DNA of 64,000 nt from Gracilaria domingensis (GCA_022539475.1 VCMS01000159.1:124001-188000); one strand, 5' to 3'. Shown: positions 32,616-43,864, numbered from the stretch's first letter. Numbers and translations are program-made. The notes: generated from the letters alone by a model not told the origin.

Positions 32616-32702
32616 GGTGGTTGAAAGCGAGGAAGACAAGGAAAACGGGGCGAGGCGGATGGGGGGGACGACCTGAGGCAGGCAGCGGCGGGCAGGCGGG
32701 CC

Positions 32703-32709
32703 ATTTATA
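32703..32709 (-). promoter_or_regulatory. TATA box of the secreted-protein gene
   Basis: Minus-strand TATAAAT followed by GGCC, about 90 bp before the ATG at 32615. Confidence 0.6.
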
Positions 32710-32736
32710 CGAACGGACGGAGCTCCCAAACAGGCG

Positions 32737-32770
32737 GTGGCGGCGGCGGTGGCGGCGGCGGCGGCGGCGC
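32737..32770. repeat. GGC/GGT trinucleotide repeat
   Basis: About eleven triplets of GGC with two GGT interruptions, just upstream of the TATA box of the secreted-protein gene. Confidence 0.85.
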
Positions 32771-34589
32771 TAGATCGACACACAGCGTGACTGGCTGCTG
32801 CGCAGACGGGCGCGTAGGGGGGCGGGAGCGCAGTGACGGCGTAGCGGTAGCACTGTCGGAGCGGGACGGGCGATAGCTCGAACAGATGCACGCAAAAAGC
32901 CACGTACGCCAGCGTACGGCTGTAAACCGCGGCGGAGCGCCGCCGCGTGGGTTGCGCCTTCGCGCCAGCAGCGCGCCCCGCGTGCCACGCAGTGCGTGGG
33001 TGACAGATCGCGCGGCTGCACGCGCGCGCGCGCGCGGCGCGTCGCTGTGTAATGCACGGCGCGTCGCGCTCGGCCAACAATGCGGCAGTGCGGCGCGCTG
33101 TGCCACGCGTACACTGCTTCCACGCGAACAACAGTGCCACGCGCACATCGTGACCCGTGGACACGGCGGCTGTGGTTGTGCATTTAATATTATTAAGCCA
33201 GGCGTGCACGGTTGGGTGCGCGGACCAGCAGCCATGCGGCTACCAAGGGTAGCAGCATCATGCTGATGGTCACGTGCGCGGCAAGCGCGCAGCGTGCCGC
33301 ACGGATCGTTGGCGCTTCTAAAAAGCGGTCGGCTGTGCGGTCGGCTGTGCGGTCGGCTGCACAGCTCGCTCTGACCCGTATCATATCTTGGCAGAAACTT
33401 GTGAGAAGCGGTGGCGTAAGCTGGAATGCAAACTTTACTGGTAGAAACTACGCCATACCACGCCGTCGGGCGGCACGACTCAAATGCGAGCACATGCTGT
33501 GCACTTGGGCCGCCGCATCAAGTTGATGAATAACGACAGCTCGTGCAAGCGCCCTGATGGTAAAGAGTTGTCGCGCTCGCAATGTTGGTACGTACGCGTG
33601 CATCAAAATGAGCGCATCTACACACAAGCGCCGCCGTGGTATTGCCGTCGATTCGGGAAGCGCTAGAGCCACGGCTCTAGTCTACACGTACAAGAACCAC
33701 AAGTACCGAGTGTACAATGTGCAACTTAGGATATTCTTACACCCACGTTTTGCGCCAATCACGTCGCACGCCTGCGCGATATTATGCTCAAACGCTCCAC
33801 TCACGCCGCCCTTCCGCACAACGGATGGCGCAGCGCCCATGATCACATCGGCTATCGCGCCACACAAACAGCGCTGTTCGAGAAACGACTCTCACCGCAT
33901 ACCCTCACGGCGCACTAGTCTTGCGCCGTTTCGAACATTGTGCTGCACACACCCAATGGGGCACACACACACACACCCCCCCCCCTCCGTTTGTGCTTTG
34001 TTTACCCGGAAGCCGACTCAATCATATCAAAAGCTCAGCACGTTTCATAATCTCAACATACAATTGAAGCCCACAGCCCTTCTATGATAATCATTATGGA
34101 TACTTTTGAACATACCATACGTTTTGCAGTTCAAACTTGTCAGCTCGTGCAGACCGCACGACACACGCTCCCAAGTAAACCTTTAAATGAGTCAACATCA
34201 TGTTGCGGACAACAATCCTTCCAATACAGCGGCACGTGCATACCCTTTATTCCACATTCCTTCGCGCAACACTCATTATTAGCTCGCCCTCTTACATTTA
34301 ACCTCAACTCCCTCTTTTGGCAGCATATCGATGAACTCAGTGCCCTGACGACTACTCGCAGAGAAACTTATCATCCGCCGCTTTCTGCCCGTACAACAGC
34401 AAATCTACCTCATAACCCCACTTCGAAACATCTTTCACTCCCACACCAAATAATATCCCTTGCAACGCTCCTTTTCTCTCCGCCTCTCATACTTCGTACC
34501 TCCAATCTTACCCCTGCTCAATTATTATCAACAGCCATCATGACACTCACTCACGTACATATCCGTCCATCCATCCGTCTATCATCGCA
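32771..34589. other. Spacer between divergent genes
   Basis: GC-rich to about 33.48 kb (including a CG-dinucleotide run at about 33,021-33,040 and three tandem copies of a 12-bp GCGGTCGGCTGT-like unit at about 33,327-33,360), then C/T-rich toward the NADPH oxidase promoter. Long frames here are compositional, with no domain. Confidence 0.5.
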
Positions 34590-34597
34590 TATAAAAG
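34590..34597 (+). promoter_or_regulatory. TATA box of NADPH oxidase 1
   Basis: TATAAAAG lies 112 bp before the ATG at 34709, followed by a C/T-rich leader. Confidence 0.75.
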
Positions 34598-34708
34598 CGC
34601 TGTGCTCCCCCAACCACAACGATCACCCAGAAAGCAGTTCCCTACCTTCCCTCCTCCTCTCACTTTCCCTGTCGCACTGTCCGTCTACATTGTCCGCTTC
34701 TCAGCGCA

Positions 34709-37252
34709 ATGTCTCAGCCACACCAGCCACAGCCGCGGACTTCCCCTCAGCATCGAGCCCCCATCACCAAGCGTATTGCCCATTTCTTTGCCAGGGTCGA
34801 GGCTAATCTATCCACATATGCGCTACTCCACCTGTTTCTGGTATTTTACTTTGCCGTCAATCTGCTCATGTTCCTATGGGGCTTTCGCGGCGAACTCGTG
34901 TACCAACCCAACATTGAACGAGGACCAGTTATGCGTTACATCATTGGCGTCGCACGGGGCGCTGGATACATGCTAAACCTCAACACAGCGTTCGTGATCT
35001 TGCTCGCCGCACGGCTTACCTTCACTAAGCTCAGGGATACTCCCGTGGCGAACGTCCTGCCGTTGGATAAGGCCTTCCCGATGCTACACATCATCGTGGG
35101 CTACACTACTGCAATCACGGTCCTCGTGCACGCGGGTTTCCACTTTGGCTGGTTGTTTGGTTACAATTTGTGGGAATGGGGTTTGTGGAGCTTCAACATG
35201 AGCGTCATCACCGGCGCCCTTTTGTTCGCCGTCTTCGGCACCATGTTGTTTTTCTTGCGTCCGTCCATAAGAAAGAACCACTTTCTTCTCTTCTATCGTG
35301 TGCACATCATCGGCGCCACTCTGTTCTTCACGCTGCTTATATTCCACGGCATGTACAGAAACAGGCCAGAGACCTACAAGTACATCGTACCGACACTCAT
35401 TATCTATCTCACCGATCGTATTTTGCGCCGCCTTCAAGTGTCTACAACAACCCTGAAGCTTTCCGCCTCAAACAGTTTCTTCAAAGATGACAACGTGTTG
35501 GAGTTACGTGTTCCGAAACCGTTCCAGTACCGCTCGGGTCAGTACGCTGAGCTACAAGTACCTTCTATCAACCGAGAGTGGCATCCCTTCACCATTGCTT
35601 CTGCGCCTCATGAGGAGACACTTGCCATGTACATCAAGAAGCTTGGAGACTGGACCGGTGCGTTGCATGAGGAGTTTGCTAGCCGTATCAACGGTGAAGA
35701 ACTCGAACCCATCTCAGTTTTGGTCCGTGGTCCGTATGGTGCACCATGCCAACATGTGCAGGGATATGAACGAGTTGTGCTCATCTCAGGTGGTATTGGA
35801 TCCACACCCTTCTCCGCCGTGTGCAAGGAGTTGCATCACCTCAACAGCGAAGCTGCGGTATGGGAGCCCGAGCCACAGAAAGCACTGCAAACGGGATATG
35901 AGGCTGGAGTGGAGATGAAGCAGGTTGAGAAACGTATGTACAAGGCTATCAGGAAGTTGTACAATGTCAATGTCGACGCCGCTGTTCATCAAGTATCGGC
36001 TGTTGATGAACAGCGTTCGCAGTTTGTCACCGGCATGCTCGACATTGCAGCCTTGCATCGTGAACATAGCCAATTGCAAGGAAAAGGCACACAGGACCTC
36101 GTAATTGACGCTGACGATGCCACGGTAACAAATGAAACGAGTGATTCTAACTCTGGGGACTCATTCTACGAGGAGAAGTCGGGACTCACCGTCACAGAAG
36201 CTCCGAAGAAGAAACAATTCCAGAAAGACGATGCCATCTTCGTGTCGAGCATGAAGGCTCTACCAAACGCGAGACAGAAGATGCTACATCTCTTTGACTC
36301 TCGTTCTCATGTGCTCACGTTTCTCCACTCTACTCGGGTGCAGTTCTTCTTGCTTGTCACTCTCATCGCCAGAGTCGTGGTTCTCTGCATTGGCAGCATC
36401 TGGAAGTCCGATTTCGTACGACTGATATCTGACGCAGATGGAAATAGTGGGCTTTGGGTCGTAATTCTGGATACCATTCTTTCTTCTGTTGCAGCTGTTA
36501 TCATTCCCGTGACAGTAATGTTAGAGATTGCAGTGATGGGATATGGTTTCTTCTCTGGGAAGCGATTGGCGGACTTTTTCCTACTTTTGCCCGCATCTAT
36601 TGCCACCCTCGTTCTGGACATAGTTACGTGGATCGCCGGGGAACCTCAAGACAATGGTGTGATTGGTCTCAAATACGTCGTTTTCTTGCCAGTGATGTTC
36701 GTTTTACTACTTGCTCGTCTGCATGGTACGCTGGGCGGACGTAGACTGACTGACACAACGAGGAGGTGCGTGTGCCACTTCCACTCTAAAGCACCCGAAG
36801 TTGACTTTGTGTGGACGACGCCCAAGGCTGATAACGATCTATGGCTCAGGCAAGAACTGGCACCGCTGGCAGGCGGCACAAAACTGCGTCTGCACCGGTA
36901 TGTGACAAGGGAGAAGGAATTGGACGAAGAGATGATAATGGGCGATGATTTCATCCTAAACACGAACAGTGGTCGGCCTGACTGGGACTCTGTGTTTTCG
37001 GATGTTGCTTCGAGGGCTAGAACTGATAGCACTGTTGGAGTGTTCTTCTGTGGCCCGCACAAGATGGGAGATGCAATTCAGAAGAGCATCCGGAAGGTTG
37101 AAATCGTGAGCGCTCTGAAAGGGGCGTATCTGCGGGGTTTGGATGTTTCTACAGTGAGTAGGGACGTTGGTGTTGGGAAAAGAGTGGTGAGGAAACTTGA
37201 AGAATATGGCTGCTCTGTGAGATTTGCGTTCCGGGAAGAGAATTTTGGATGA
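34709..37252 (+). CDS. Respiratory-burst NADPH oxidase 1 (red-algal type)
   Basis: An 847-residue membrane flavocytochrome that would move electrons from cytosolic NADPH through FAD and two hemes to oxygen outside, making superoxide. The ferric-reductase domain has four heme histidines in two H-x13-H pairs (127/141 and 199/213). FAD motif HPFTIASAP is at 292-300, NADPH motif GGIGSTPF at 361-368, a second nucleotide motif FFCGPHKMGDA near 780, and a NOX-type end (REENF). There are no EF-hands, unlike plant Rboh. Residues about 380-700 are an insertion between the two NADPH motifs, with an acidic Ser-rich loop and four membrane helices (about 545-563, 583-612, 620-641, 655-671). A sister gene lies tail-to-tail at 40337-42850. 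Confidence 0.93.
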   Translation: MSQPHQPQPRTSPQHRAPITKRIAHFFARVEANLSTYALLHLFLVFYFAVNLLMFLWGFRGELVYQPNIERGPVMRYIIGVARGAGYMLNLNTAFVILLAARLTFTKLRDTPVANVLPLDKAFPMLHIIVGYTTAITVLVHAGFHFGWLFGYNLWEWGLWSFNMSVITGALLFAVFGTMLFFLRPSIRKNHFLLFYRVHIIGATLFFTLLIFHGMYRNRPETYKYIVPTLIIYLTDRILRRLQVSTTTLKLSASNSFFKDDNVLELRVPKPFQYRSGQYAELQVPSINREWHPFTIASAPHEETLAMYIKKLGDWTGALHEEFASRINGEELEPISVLVRGPYGAPCQHVQGYERVVLISGGIGSTPFSAVCKELHHLNSEAAVWEPEPQKALQTGYEAGVEMKQVEKRMYKAIRKLYNVNVDAAVHQVSAVDEQRSQFVTGMLDIAALHREHSQLQGKGTQDLVIDADDATVTNETSDSNSGDSFYEEKSGLTVTEAPKKKQFQKDDAIFVSSMKALPNARQKMLHLFDSRSHVLTFLHSTRVQFFLLVTLIARVVVLCIGSIWKSDFVRLISDADGNSGLWVVILDTILSSVAAVIIPVTVMLEIAVMGYGFFSGKRLADFFLLLPASIATLVLDIVTWIAGEPQDNGVIGLKYVVFLPVMFVLLLARLHGTLGGRRLTDTTRRCVCHFHSKAPEVDFVWTTPKADNDLWLRQELAPLAGGTKLRLHRYVTREKELDEEMIMGDDFILNTNSGRPDWDSVFSDVASRARTDSTVGVFFCGPHKMGDAIQKSIRKVEIVSALKGAYLRGLDVSTVSRDVGVGKRVVRKLEEYGCSVRFAFREENFG

Positions 37253-39317
37253 GCGAAATGCTGACGCGGTCAGTGACCAGTGGTCACTTTGACTGCCAAC
37301 ACTCACCAACTTGTGATCCAGAACTCTTAAAAGTTTTTCGACCCCACCCGAATGCGGTTCGAACTCAGTAAGTTTAAACAGCATGTCTTTGTGTAAGACC
37401 TCCCTGTACCGATATTGATGTTAATTAAAAATGCGAGTGTTTGTTTGAAGTTTCGACGATGACAACGGTCTACAACAAAAGTATCTCTGGGAGATCTGAG
37501 CTCGACGTCCGATATCCTAGAAGCTTGTAGTGAGCGTAAGAGAGGCTGGTTAATTGAGGTACATACTCTGGGCCACACATTGTGTATGGCAAGAAGATGT
37601 TCTGATGGTCAACCGTTAAAGAATCATAACATGTGCATGTTGCTCTGTACAGTGGCAAACAACGGAAAGATGTACGTGTATCATGGCGTGATGGATCACT
37701 GCTCCGTAGCTCCCACGGAGCAGGCCATCACGCCATGATTCTTACACTACGAATAATGTCGTTTTATCGATACAAATGCAGTTGACATCGTTAATCTAGG
37801 TATGGAACCCTTGGTATATTTCTCAGAATTAATGTTAGAGCAACTGTCGGAGCTGTAGTCAAGCCAGGAGCTCGAGAAGCGGGCGTGCGTGATTTGTTGC
37901 GCTAGAAAAGATAAGGCGTTCGATGCTGCTTATGCCAGGTAATCCACTAACCAGGGACAAGGAAGCACTCGTGGCTTGGATACCCTGAGACGACGGCAAA
38001 GACCAACTTGGCTTCCATGGTGCAAAATGGAGGAGGCTTCGGGCGGCCCCGCATTGCTGTATTCTTGTGCAATGTTTGGTGTATCCTGTATATCATTTGA
38101 ACTTCTAAAACCACCGCTGCCAAACCTGACTCAACGCAGATAGCTCAAGTCTTGACATTTTTCTTATCTCCGATGTTGCCCAAGAATGACCACAACGGAG
38201 ACAATCAGGTTCAGCACACCCATGAGCAGGCTGCTCACGATATCTACCAGTAGCTTGACAGCTGGAAAAACCTGGTCATCAATCGACGAGGAAAGAATTG
38301 TTGTGTTGCGTATGTGTGTTGATCATCATTAAACCTGGCCCAGTTCAAGTTCTTAAAATATAACGCCATCAAGGAAGTAGAAGAAGCGGGTTCCGAAAAC
38401 CGTCAAAATCGTGAGGCTGCCAATAGACTGGTCAATTGGCAAACGTATCTACATACATTTTAATCCGTTTGATTATCTGCTTTTGTTTGGCCGATATTAA
38501 TCACTAAAATTAGCTGTGAATATCTATTATGATATCTATTCTAGAATAATTTGGCAGAATTTTCTAAAAACGTCTTGGAAGCTCTTGGAATGATACGATT
38601 GAAAGACAATGGGATGGAAAATGTTCAGCAACGGAGCCGTTTCCGGCGACGCAATCCAACATGTGGCAAAATGATTTTGTATCAGCCACAGTGACTGTGG
38701 ACGGCCTCCCTGAACATGTAGTTGCCGGGACTACACTCTAGTGAGAGAATTGGTTTGTGCGCGCCATGTTTTGTGCGTCATTCGCTTTTGACGAAAAGGC
38801 GGCTGTAGCAAGATTACAAACCGGACATAAGGCTACTTGCACAACGCCACGCAACCCATCATCGGTATCATTGTTTGTTGTCTGTTATGTTGCGCAATTC
38901 TTCGGTGGATGTGTCAGGGGGTTTTTGTTACCATTAATAATCGCAGCCGCCAACCAATATGCCGCCTCGCGCAATAACAACTTCGATCTATCCTTACTGC
39001 TTTCTGGATGAAACGTAACTGGGTAGTAAGGATGGAGGCTTGAGAGACCTGAATGTTGCTGCCTGGCAGATGAATCAAACAGCACGTTGCTGTGGACTCA
39101 TTGGCAGTGCCATGCTTTGCCGAGCTCGCCACATTCGAAGGCCGACAATGACCGCGAATGTGAAGAGCTAGCCATGAAGTCAAACAGTCCAAAGACATGC
39201 GCCAAACTGGAGTGAGGTGTTCTGGATCACTCCAGTCTCGTGAGGTCCGCTGGGCCGATCAACAAGGCGCATGTGCGGCATTTCCAAATGGCTCAGTATT
39301 AGCATTTTGCACACTTC
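37253..39317. other. Spacer between the convergent oxidase genes
   Basis: No gene recognised. It contains the long interrupted palindrome at 37680-37739 and a short one (CCACAG/CTGTGG) near 38,695. Confidence 0.5.
37680..37739. repeat. Interrupted palindrome, 24 paired bases per arm
   Basis: Arms 37680-37694 with 37725-37739 (15 bp) and 37699-37707 with 37715-37723 (9 bp) pair perfectly around a 7-base loop, with a small asymmetric bulge. It lies about 430 bp after the stop of NADPH oxidase 1. Confidence 0.9.
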
Positions 39318-39989
39318 ATGAAATTACAGAATTTTACAAAAAAGAACCATACTCACCTTCAAGGTGAGTATCTGCGGGCTTTCTCCTTGCTGCTCCCAAC
39401 TTGGCTGCGAGGACTTGTCTCCCATGATTGCACGTTGGATAGATACAGAAAAGATACTCCATCTGACGAAACTGCGCGTGCGCGTGTAGCCATCTTGTCA
39501 GCTATCATCGATATCACATTCCTGCTCATTGGCCCATTTCCAAAGCAGAACGAGAACTCTTGCTACTGGAGCAGCCAATCCATGACGGGAACGCTCAACA
39601 TGTTTGATTGCCGTGTATTGGTCTTAGATCCCCCATTTACGGAGCAGGACAATGAAACAGATGAGTGTCTCATATCCTTGTTATTGAATGTGATTAGATA
39701 CCGGCTTGCAGCGCAGCCATTAATCCACAACATTCGACACCAACAATATAACCTTACCCGTACATTTTGTTCATCAGTGCAGCGTCGTCCTCTCTTTCAC
39801 ATGTCTTTAATAGGTGCAAAGACACGTGCGTCAAATATCGCAATTGCTTGTCATGCAATTCAAACTGCAGCATTACGTCTGCTTCAGCTCTCGCACTTTA
39901 CCCCTACTACGTTTTCTTCGCAGTGTGCATGCGGAGGTCGAGAGGAGGAACCGCAGCATTCCAACTTTTGGTTCTCCTGTTCGTCCTAG
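39318..39989 (+). CDS. Uncertain ORF, possible decayed membrane protein
   Basis: A 223-codon frame with one hydrophobic stretch (ARVAILSAIIDITFLLIGPF) followed by a Cys-containing part. In the +1 frame at 39767-39994 there is another hydrophobic end (ALYPYYVFFAVC). The plan helix, Cys-bearing loop, helix recalls the protein at 46794-47933, but identity is too low to claim homology. A 1-base-loop hairpin (39349-39359/39361-39371) lies inside. It may be a frameshifted relic or noise. Confidence 0.25.
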   Translation: MKLQNFTKKNHTHLQGEYLRAFSLLLPTWLRGLVSHDCTLDRYRKDTPSDETARARVAILSAIIDITFLLIGPFPKQNENSCYWSSQSMTGTLNMFDCRVLVLDPPFTEQDNETDECLISLLLNVIRYRLAAQPLIHNIRHQQYNLTRTFCSSVQRRPLFHMSLIGAKTRASNIAIACHAIQTAALRLLQLSHFTPTTFSSQCACGGREEEPQHSNFWFSCSS

Positions 39990-40336
39990 AGTAGGAACTC
40001 CAGTAAATGTCTGCTCGCGGCGTCCGTATTTTCGCCATTATGCATTACGCTTAATTGATTTTGAGGGTTAACAAGGCTTGCATGCTTTGTACAGTACAAG
40101 CTAAAAATGCCCTATCCCTGCTCCGCCGTGGGAGCTACTAACAGTTACTCTAGACAACAAAATTGCAACCAGGGCATCACAAACATTTTACAAAGTTCAT
40201 TATTCACACCCCTCGTAATCGAGAGGCCGAGGTGAAAGTCCTGTGCTGAATAGAATGAAAACAATCCATGTTAGACTACTATTATTGACTTCAAGTTTTT
40301 GGTGGTAAGCTTATCTCGGAAATGAACACCAGCCGT

Positions 40337-42850
40337 CTATCCAAAGTTCTCTTCTCGGAATGCGAATCTTACTGAGCATCCGTGCTCTTCCAATCGCTTC
40401 ACAACCCTTTTACCGACACCAACATCACGACTCACAGTCGAAACGTCAAGACCCCGTAGATAAGCACCTTTCAGAGCACTCACAATTTCCACCTTTCGAA
40501 TACTCTTCTGGATCGCATCTCCCATTTTATGCGGTCCGCAGAAAAATACTCCAACAGTTGTGTCACTCTTGGCCCTCCATGCAACATCAGAGAAAACAGA
40601 ATCCCAGTCGGGACGTCCAAGATTCGAATCATGGATGAATTCGTCGCCGGGACCCATCTCCTCGTCGAGCTCCTTCTCTCGAGTAACGTATCTGTGCAGG
40701 CGTAGCTTTGTTCCGCTGGCCAGGGGCTCCAGTTCTTGTCTGAGCCACAGATCGGCGTCACGCTTAGGAGTTGTCCATACGAAGTCCACCTCTGGTGCCT
40801 TCTTGTGTACATGGCATTGACACCTTTTCGAAGTATCAGTCAGACGACGTCCACCTAAAGTACCATGCAAGCGGGTAAGCAACAAAACAAACATGACGGG
40901 GAGGAGCACAAGATAGTTGAGGCCAACAACCCCGTTGTCCATCGGTGTACCTTGAACCCATGTGCGAATATCAAGGGCGGTAGTGGCTATCGCAGCCGGT
41001 ACGAGTACGAAAAAGTCTAACAGCCGTGTCCCCGAGAAGAAGCGCGATCCCATCACAGCGATCTCCAGCGCCACGGTCAAAGGAATCAAAATGGTAACAA
41101 ACAAACTCAGGAAAGTATCCAAGATGACGACCCACAGGCCATTACTAGTTGTGGGCTCAGACAGAACAGAGACAAAATCAGAAGCCCAGATGCTGCCAAT
41201 GGAGAGAGCCACAATTCTGGCAGTAAGACTGACCAAAAGAAGGAACTGAACACGAGTGGAATGCAAAAAGGTGAGGATGTGGGAGCGAGAGTCGAACAAG
41301 TTGATCATCTTTTGGCGAGCATTCGGAATTGCCTTCATGCTCGATACAAAGATAGCATCATCCTTGTGGAATTCCTTCTTGCGGCGGTGTTGTGCTCCTC
41401 CTTCTCCATCGTAGAATGAATCTGAGGAGGTCAAGTCGTTTAGCTCGTGAGGGCCGTCATCTGCGTCTGTAGAAGAATCTTCGGTACTGGAAATTTGCGG
41501 ATCGTTCTGATTTCTGCTCAAAGCGGCGAGGTGCAACATTCCGGTCACGAAAGCAGAACGCTGCTCATCAACAGCGGATACCTGATTAACTGCGGCGTCG
41601 ATATTGACATCGTAAAGCTTATTGATGGCCTTGTACATGCGCTTCTCGACCATCTTCATTTCAACGCGCCTATCGGTTTCTGAAACATCACGCTCCTCGG
41701 GCTCATTGGTTCCATGTTCGCGATTGAGATGATGCAACTCCTTGCACACGGCGGAGAAGGGTGTGGATCCAATACCTCCAGAGATTAGCACAACTCGCTC
41801 ATATCCCTGCACATGTTGGCATGGTGCACCGTACGGACCACGGACCAAAACTGAGATAGTATCCAATTCCTCACCGTTGAGACGGCGGGCAAATTCCTCA
41901 TGCAATGCACCGGTCCAATCTCCAAGCTTCTTGATGTACAGGGCAAGTGTCTCCTCATGAGGCGCGGAAGCAATGGTGAACGGATGCCACTCACGGTTAA
42001 TGGAAGGTACCTGGAGCTCGGCGTACTGGCCCGATCGGTACTGGAACGGCTTTGGAACACGTAACTCCAACACGTTGTCATCCTTGAAGAAACTGTTTGA
42101 GGCCGTTAGCTGTAGTGTAGTAGTGGACACCTGTAAGCGGCGCAAAATACGATCGGCAAGATAGACGATGAGTGTCGGCACGATGTACTTGTAGGTCTCT
42201 GGCCTGTTTCTGTACATGCCGTGGAATATAAGCAGCGTGAAGAACAGAATGGCGCCGATGATATGCACGCGGTAGAAGAGCAGGAAGTGCTTTTTCCGCA
42301 CAGATGGACGGACAAACCACAGCATTGTGGCAAACACAACTGTGAGCAGTGCTCCAGTGAGGACGCTCATGTTGAAGCTCCATAACTTCCATCCATCCCA
42401 CAAGTTGAAGCCGAAAAGCCAGCCAAAGTGGAAGCTGGCATGGATGACGACGCTGATGGCGATGACGTACCCAACGATAATGTGCAACATTGGGAAGGCC
42501 TTGTCGAGAGGCAGAGCATTGGCGATAGGGGTATCACGAAGCTTTGTGAAAAGCAGACGAGCAGCCAGCAGAATAACCAAGGCGGTGTTGAGATTGAGGA
42601 CGTAGCCGGCGCCACGAGCTACACCAATGATATAGCGCATGACAGGGCCTCGCGCAATGTTGGGGGGGAATTTGATTTCGCCGCGGAAGCCCCACAGGAA
42701 CATGAGCAGGTTGACGGCGCCATAGAAGATGAGGAAAAGGTACAGGAGGGCGTATGTGGACAGGTTGGCCTCCACGCGAGCGAAGAAGCGCGTGATGCGC
42801 TTGCCCATGGCCGGGTGCGCATGAGCGGTGGGTGGCTCTGAGGGAGGCAT
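40337..42850 (-). CDS. Respiratory-burst NADPH oxidase 2 (red-algal type)
   Basis: An 837-residue sister of the protein at 34709-37252, roughly 80% identical by eye. I choose the Met at 42850 (MPPSEPPTAHAHPAMGKRIT) because it aligns with the N-terminus of the sister and lies about 125 bp after a TATTAAAG box; the open frame upstream (to 43027) is a Pro-rich leader. The same motifs are present: two H-x13-H heme pairs, HPFTIASAP, GGIGSTPF, the membrane-helix insertion between the NADPH motifs, FFCGPHKMGDA and the REENF end. Differences cluster in the acidic loop of the insertion (GGAQHRRKKEFHKDD region). The convergent arrangement implies an inverted duplication. Confidence 0.93.
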   Translation of the reverse strand: MPPSEPPTAHAHPAMGKRITRFFARVEANLSTYALLYLFLIFYGAVNLLMFLWGFRGEIKFPPNIARGPVMRYIIGVARGAGYVLNLNTALVILLAARLLFTKLRDTPIANALPLDKAFPMLHIIVGYVIAISVVIHASFHFGWLFGFNLWDGWKLWSFNMSVLTGALLTVVFATMLWFVRPSVRKKHFLLFYRVHIIGAILFFTLLIFHGMYRNRPETYKYIVPTLIVYLADRILRRLQVSTTTLQLTASNSFFKDDNVLELRVPKPFQYRSGQYAELQVPSINREWHPFTIASAPHEETLALYIKKLGDWTGALHEEFARRLNGEELDTISVLVRGPYGAPCQHVQGYERVVLISGGIGSTPFSAVCKELHHLNREHGTNEPEERDVSETDRRVEMKMVEKRMYKAINKLYDVNIDAAVNQVSAVDEQRSAFVTGMLHLAALSRNQNDPQISSTEDSSTDADDGPHELNDLTSSDSFYDGEGGAQHRRKKEFHKDDAIFVSSMKAIPNARQKMINLFDSRSHILTFLHSTRVQFLLLVSLTARIVALSIGSIWASDFVSVLSEPTTSNGLWVVILDTFLSLFVTILIPLTVALEIAVMGSRFFSGTRLLDFFVLVPAAIATTALDIRTWVQGTPMDNGVVGLNYLVLLPVMFVLLLTRLHGTLGGRRLTDTSKRCQCHVHKKAPEVDFVWTTPKRDADLWLRQELEPLASGTKLRLHRYVTREKELDEEMGPGDEFIHDSNLGRPDWDSVFSDVAWRAKSDTTVGVFFCGPHKMGDAIQKSIRKVEIVSALKGAYLRGLDVSTVSRDVGVGKRVVKRLEEHGCSVRFAFREENFG

Positions 42851-42972
42851 CGCGGTGGGCAGACCGAGCGCAAAAGGCGCAAAGAATAAGGTGGGTGTTG
42901 GGGGGCGGGGGAAGACTGGGAGAGGAGGTTGCGAGCTGCAGGGCGGACGGAAAAGTAGGACGAGAGCGGGAG

Positions 42973-42980
42973 CTTTAATA
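42973..42980 (-). promoter_or_regulatory. TATA-like box of NADPH oxidase 2
   Basis: Minus-strand TATTAAAG, 123 bp before the ATG at 42850; the spacing mirrors that of the sister gene. Confidence 0.6.
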
Positions 42981-43234
42981 GATGCGGTGCGGGCGGGGAG
43001 GGGCAACAGGAAAGGGGGAGGTGGCAAATAGCAAAATACGGGGGGAAATCGAGAAATGGGGAGCGATTATACTATAGAGCTGGAAAGCCACGAAGCTTAT
43101 GAGTAGAAACCGGTGAGCGGGGGGGAGATGAGGGAGGTGGGCTTAATTGCGGGCGCTCCATAATGAAGCTGATGCCTGCAAATTCATCGCTGCGCCAGGC
43201 GCGGCAGTTAGCAAGCGGCGCGGGTCGCGGCGGC

Positions 43235-43700
43235 GCTTGTTGTGCGTTTTCTATGGTGCCACGGCTGCAATGCAGCAATTGGCTCGGGAAAGACGCACAT
43301 GCTGGGCTGTACAACGCAGCCTCGTACGCGTCTTGTTGCAGTCGCTCCGCATGCCACCAATGGAACCGGGCGCAGCGCGGCGCGCGCCTCGCCCGCGCCG
43401 CGCCGTGGTCGGCACTGTGCGCGCGCGCGTGTCCTCCTCCGCTAGCATCGGCGCCCCCCACCGCTTCTAGATCAGATGAACGGCCGAAAAAAGCGCGCGC
43501 TTTTATTGACGCTGGCCAGCTTTGGGCGCCGCCGCGCTGCTTACAGCCCGTCCTCCGCCGCGCGCGCGCCCCGCGTCTCCCTCTGCCCGCGCGCTTCGTT
43601 GGTCTCTGCAACCGTCTCGCGCCTCTGTCGTCATGTTCGCTCGGCGGCACTCCATGTCCTAGTTGGTGCTTTTGCAGCATGCGCACAAGACACACGCCGT
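43235..43700 (+). pseudogene. Probable kinesin motor relic
   Basis: Plus-strand frames give VFYGAT and, after a short interruption in another frame, GSGKTHMLGC. Together these recall the kinesin P-loop YGATG.GKTHTMLG. About 350 bp on, another frame gives SCSLGGTPCPS, resembling the kinesin DSLGGN loop that lies far downstream of the P-loop in a real motor. Intervening sequence is GC-rich and unreadable as a motor core. The combination of motifs in the right order supports a decayed, shortened kinesin gene. GC-rich chance similarity is the alternative. Confidence 0.35.
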
Positions 43701-43864
43701 CGCCGTTGCACCTTTTCGTCATTCGTATCCGCCCCCTCAGGGGGACCGTACTCTCAGCCTCAAGACTCTCGGCCTCAAGACTCTCAGCCTAGACGTGCAG
43801 CGCACACGCCATTTCTACAGAGCCGCTCACAAAAGTGTTTCCTCGCTTATGCGCCCTGACTAGA

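Noticed and set aside
33021-33040. CG-dinucleotide run as a possible Z-DNA control element
   Set aside because: It sits in uniformly GC-rich DNA and there is nothing else to support a role.
31974-33209. Long form (411 codons) of the secreted-protein gene
   Set aside because: The extra N-terminal part is GC-driven Ala/Arg sequence lying upstream of the TATA box; the signal peptide starts at 32615.
34084-34806. 240-codon plus frame overlapping the NADPH oxidase 1 start
   Set aside because: Ser/Pro/Thr-rich reading of the C/T-rich promoter and leader, running into the true gene in another frame.
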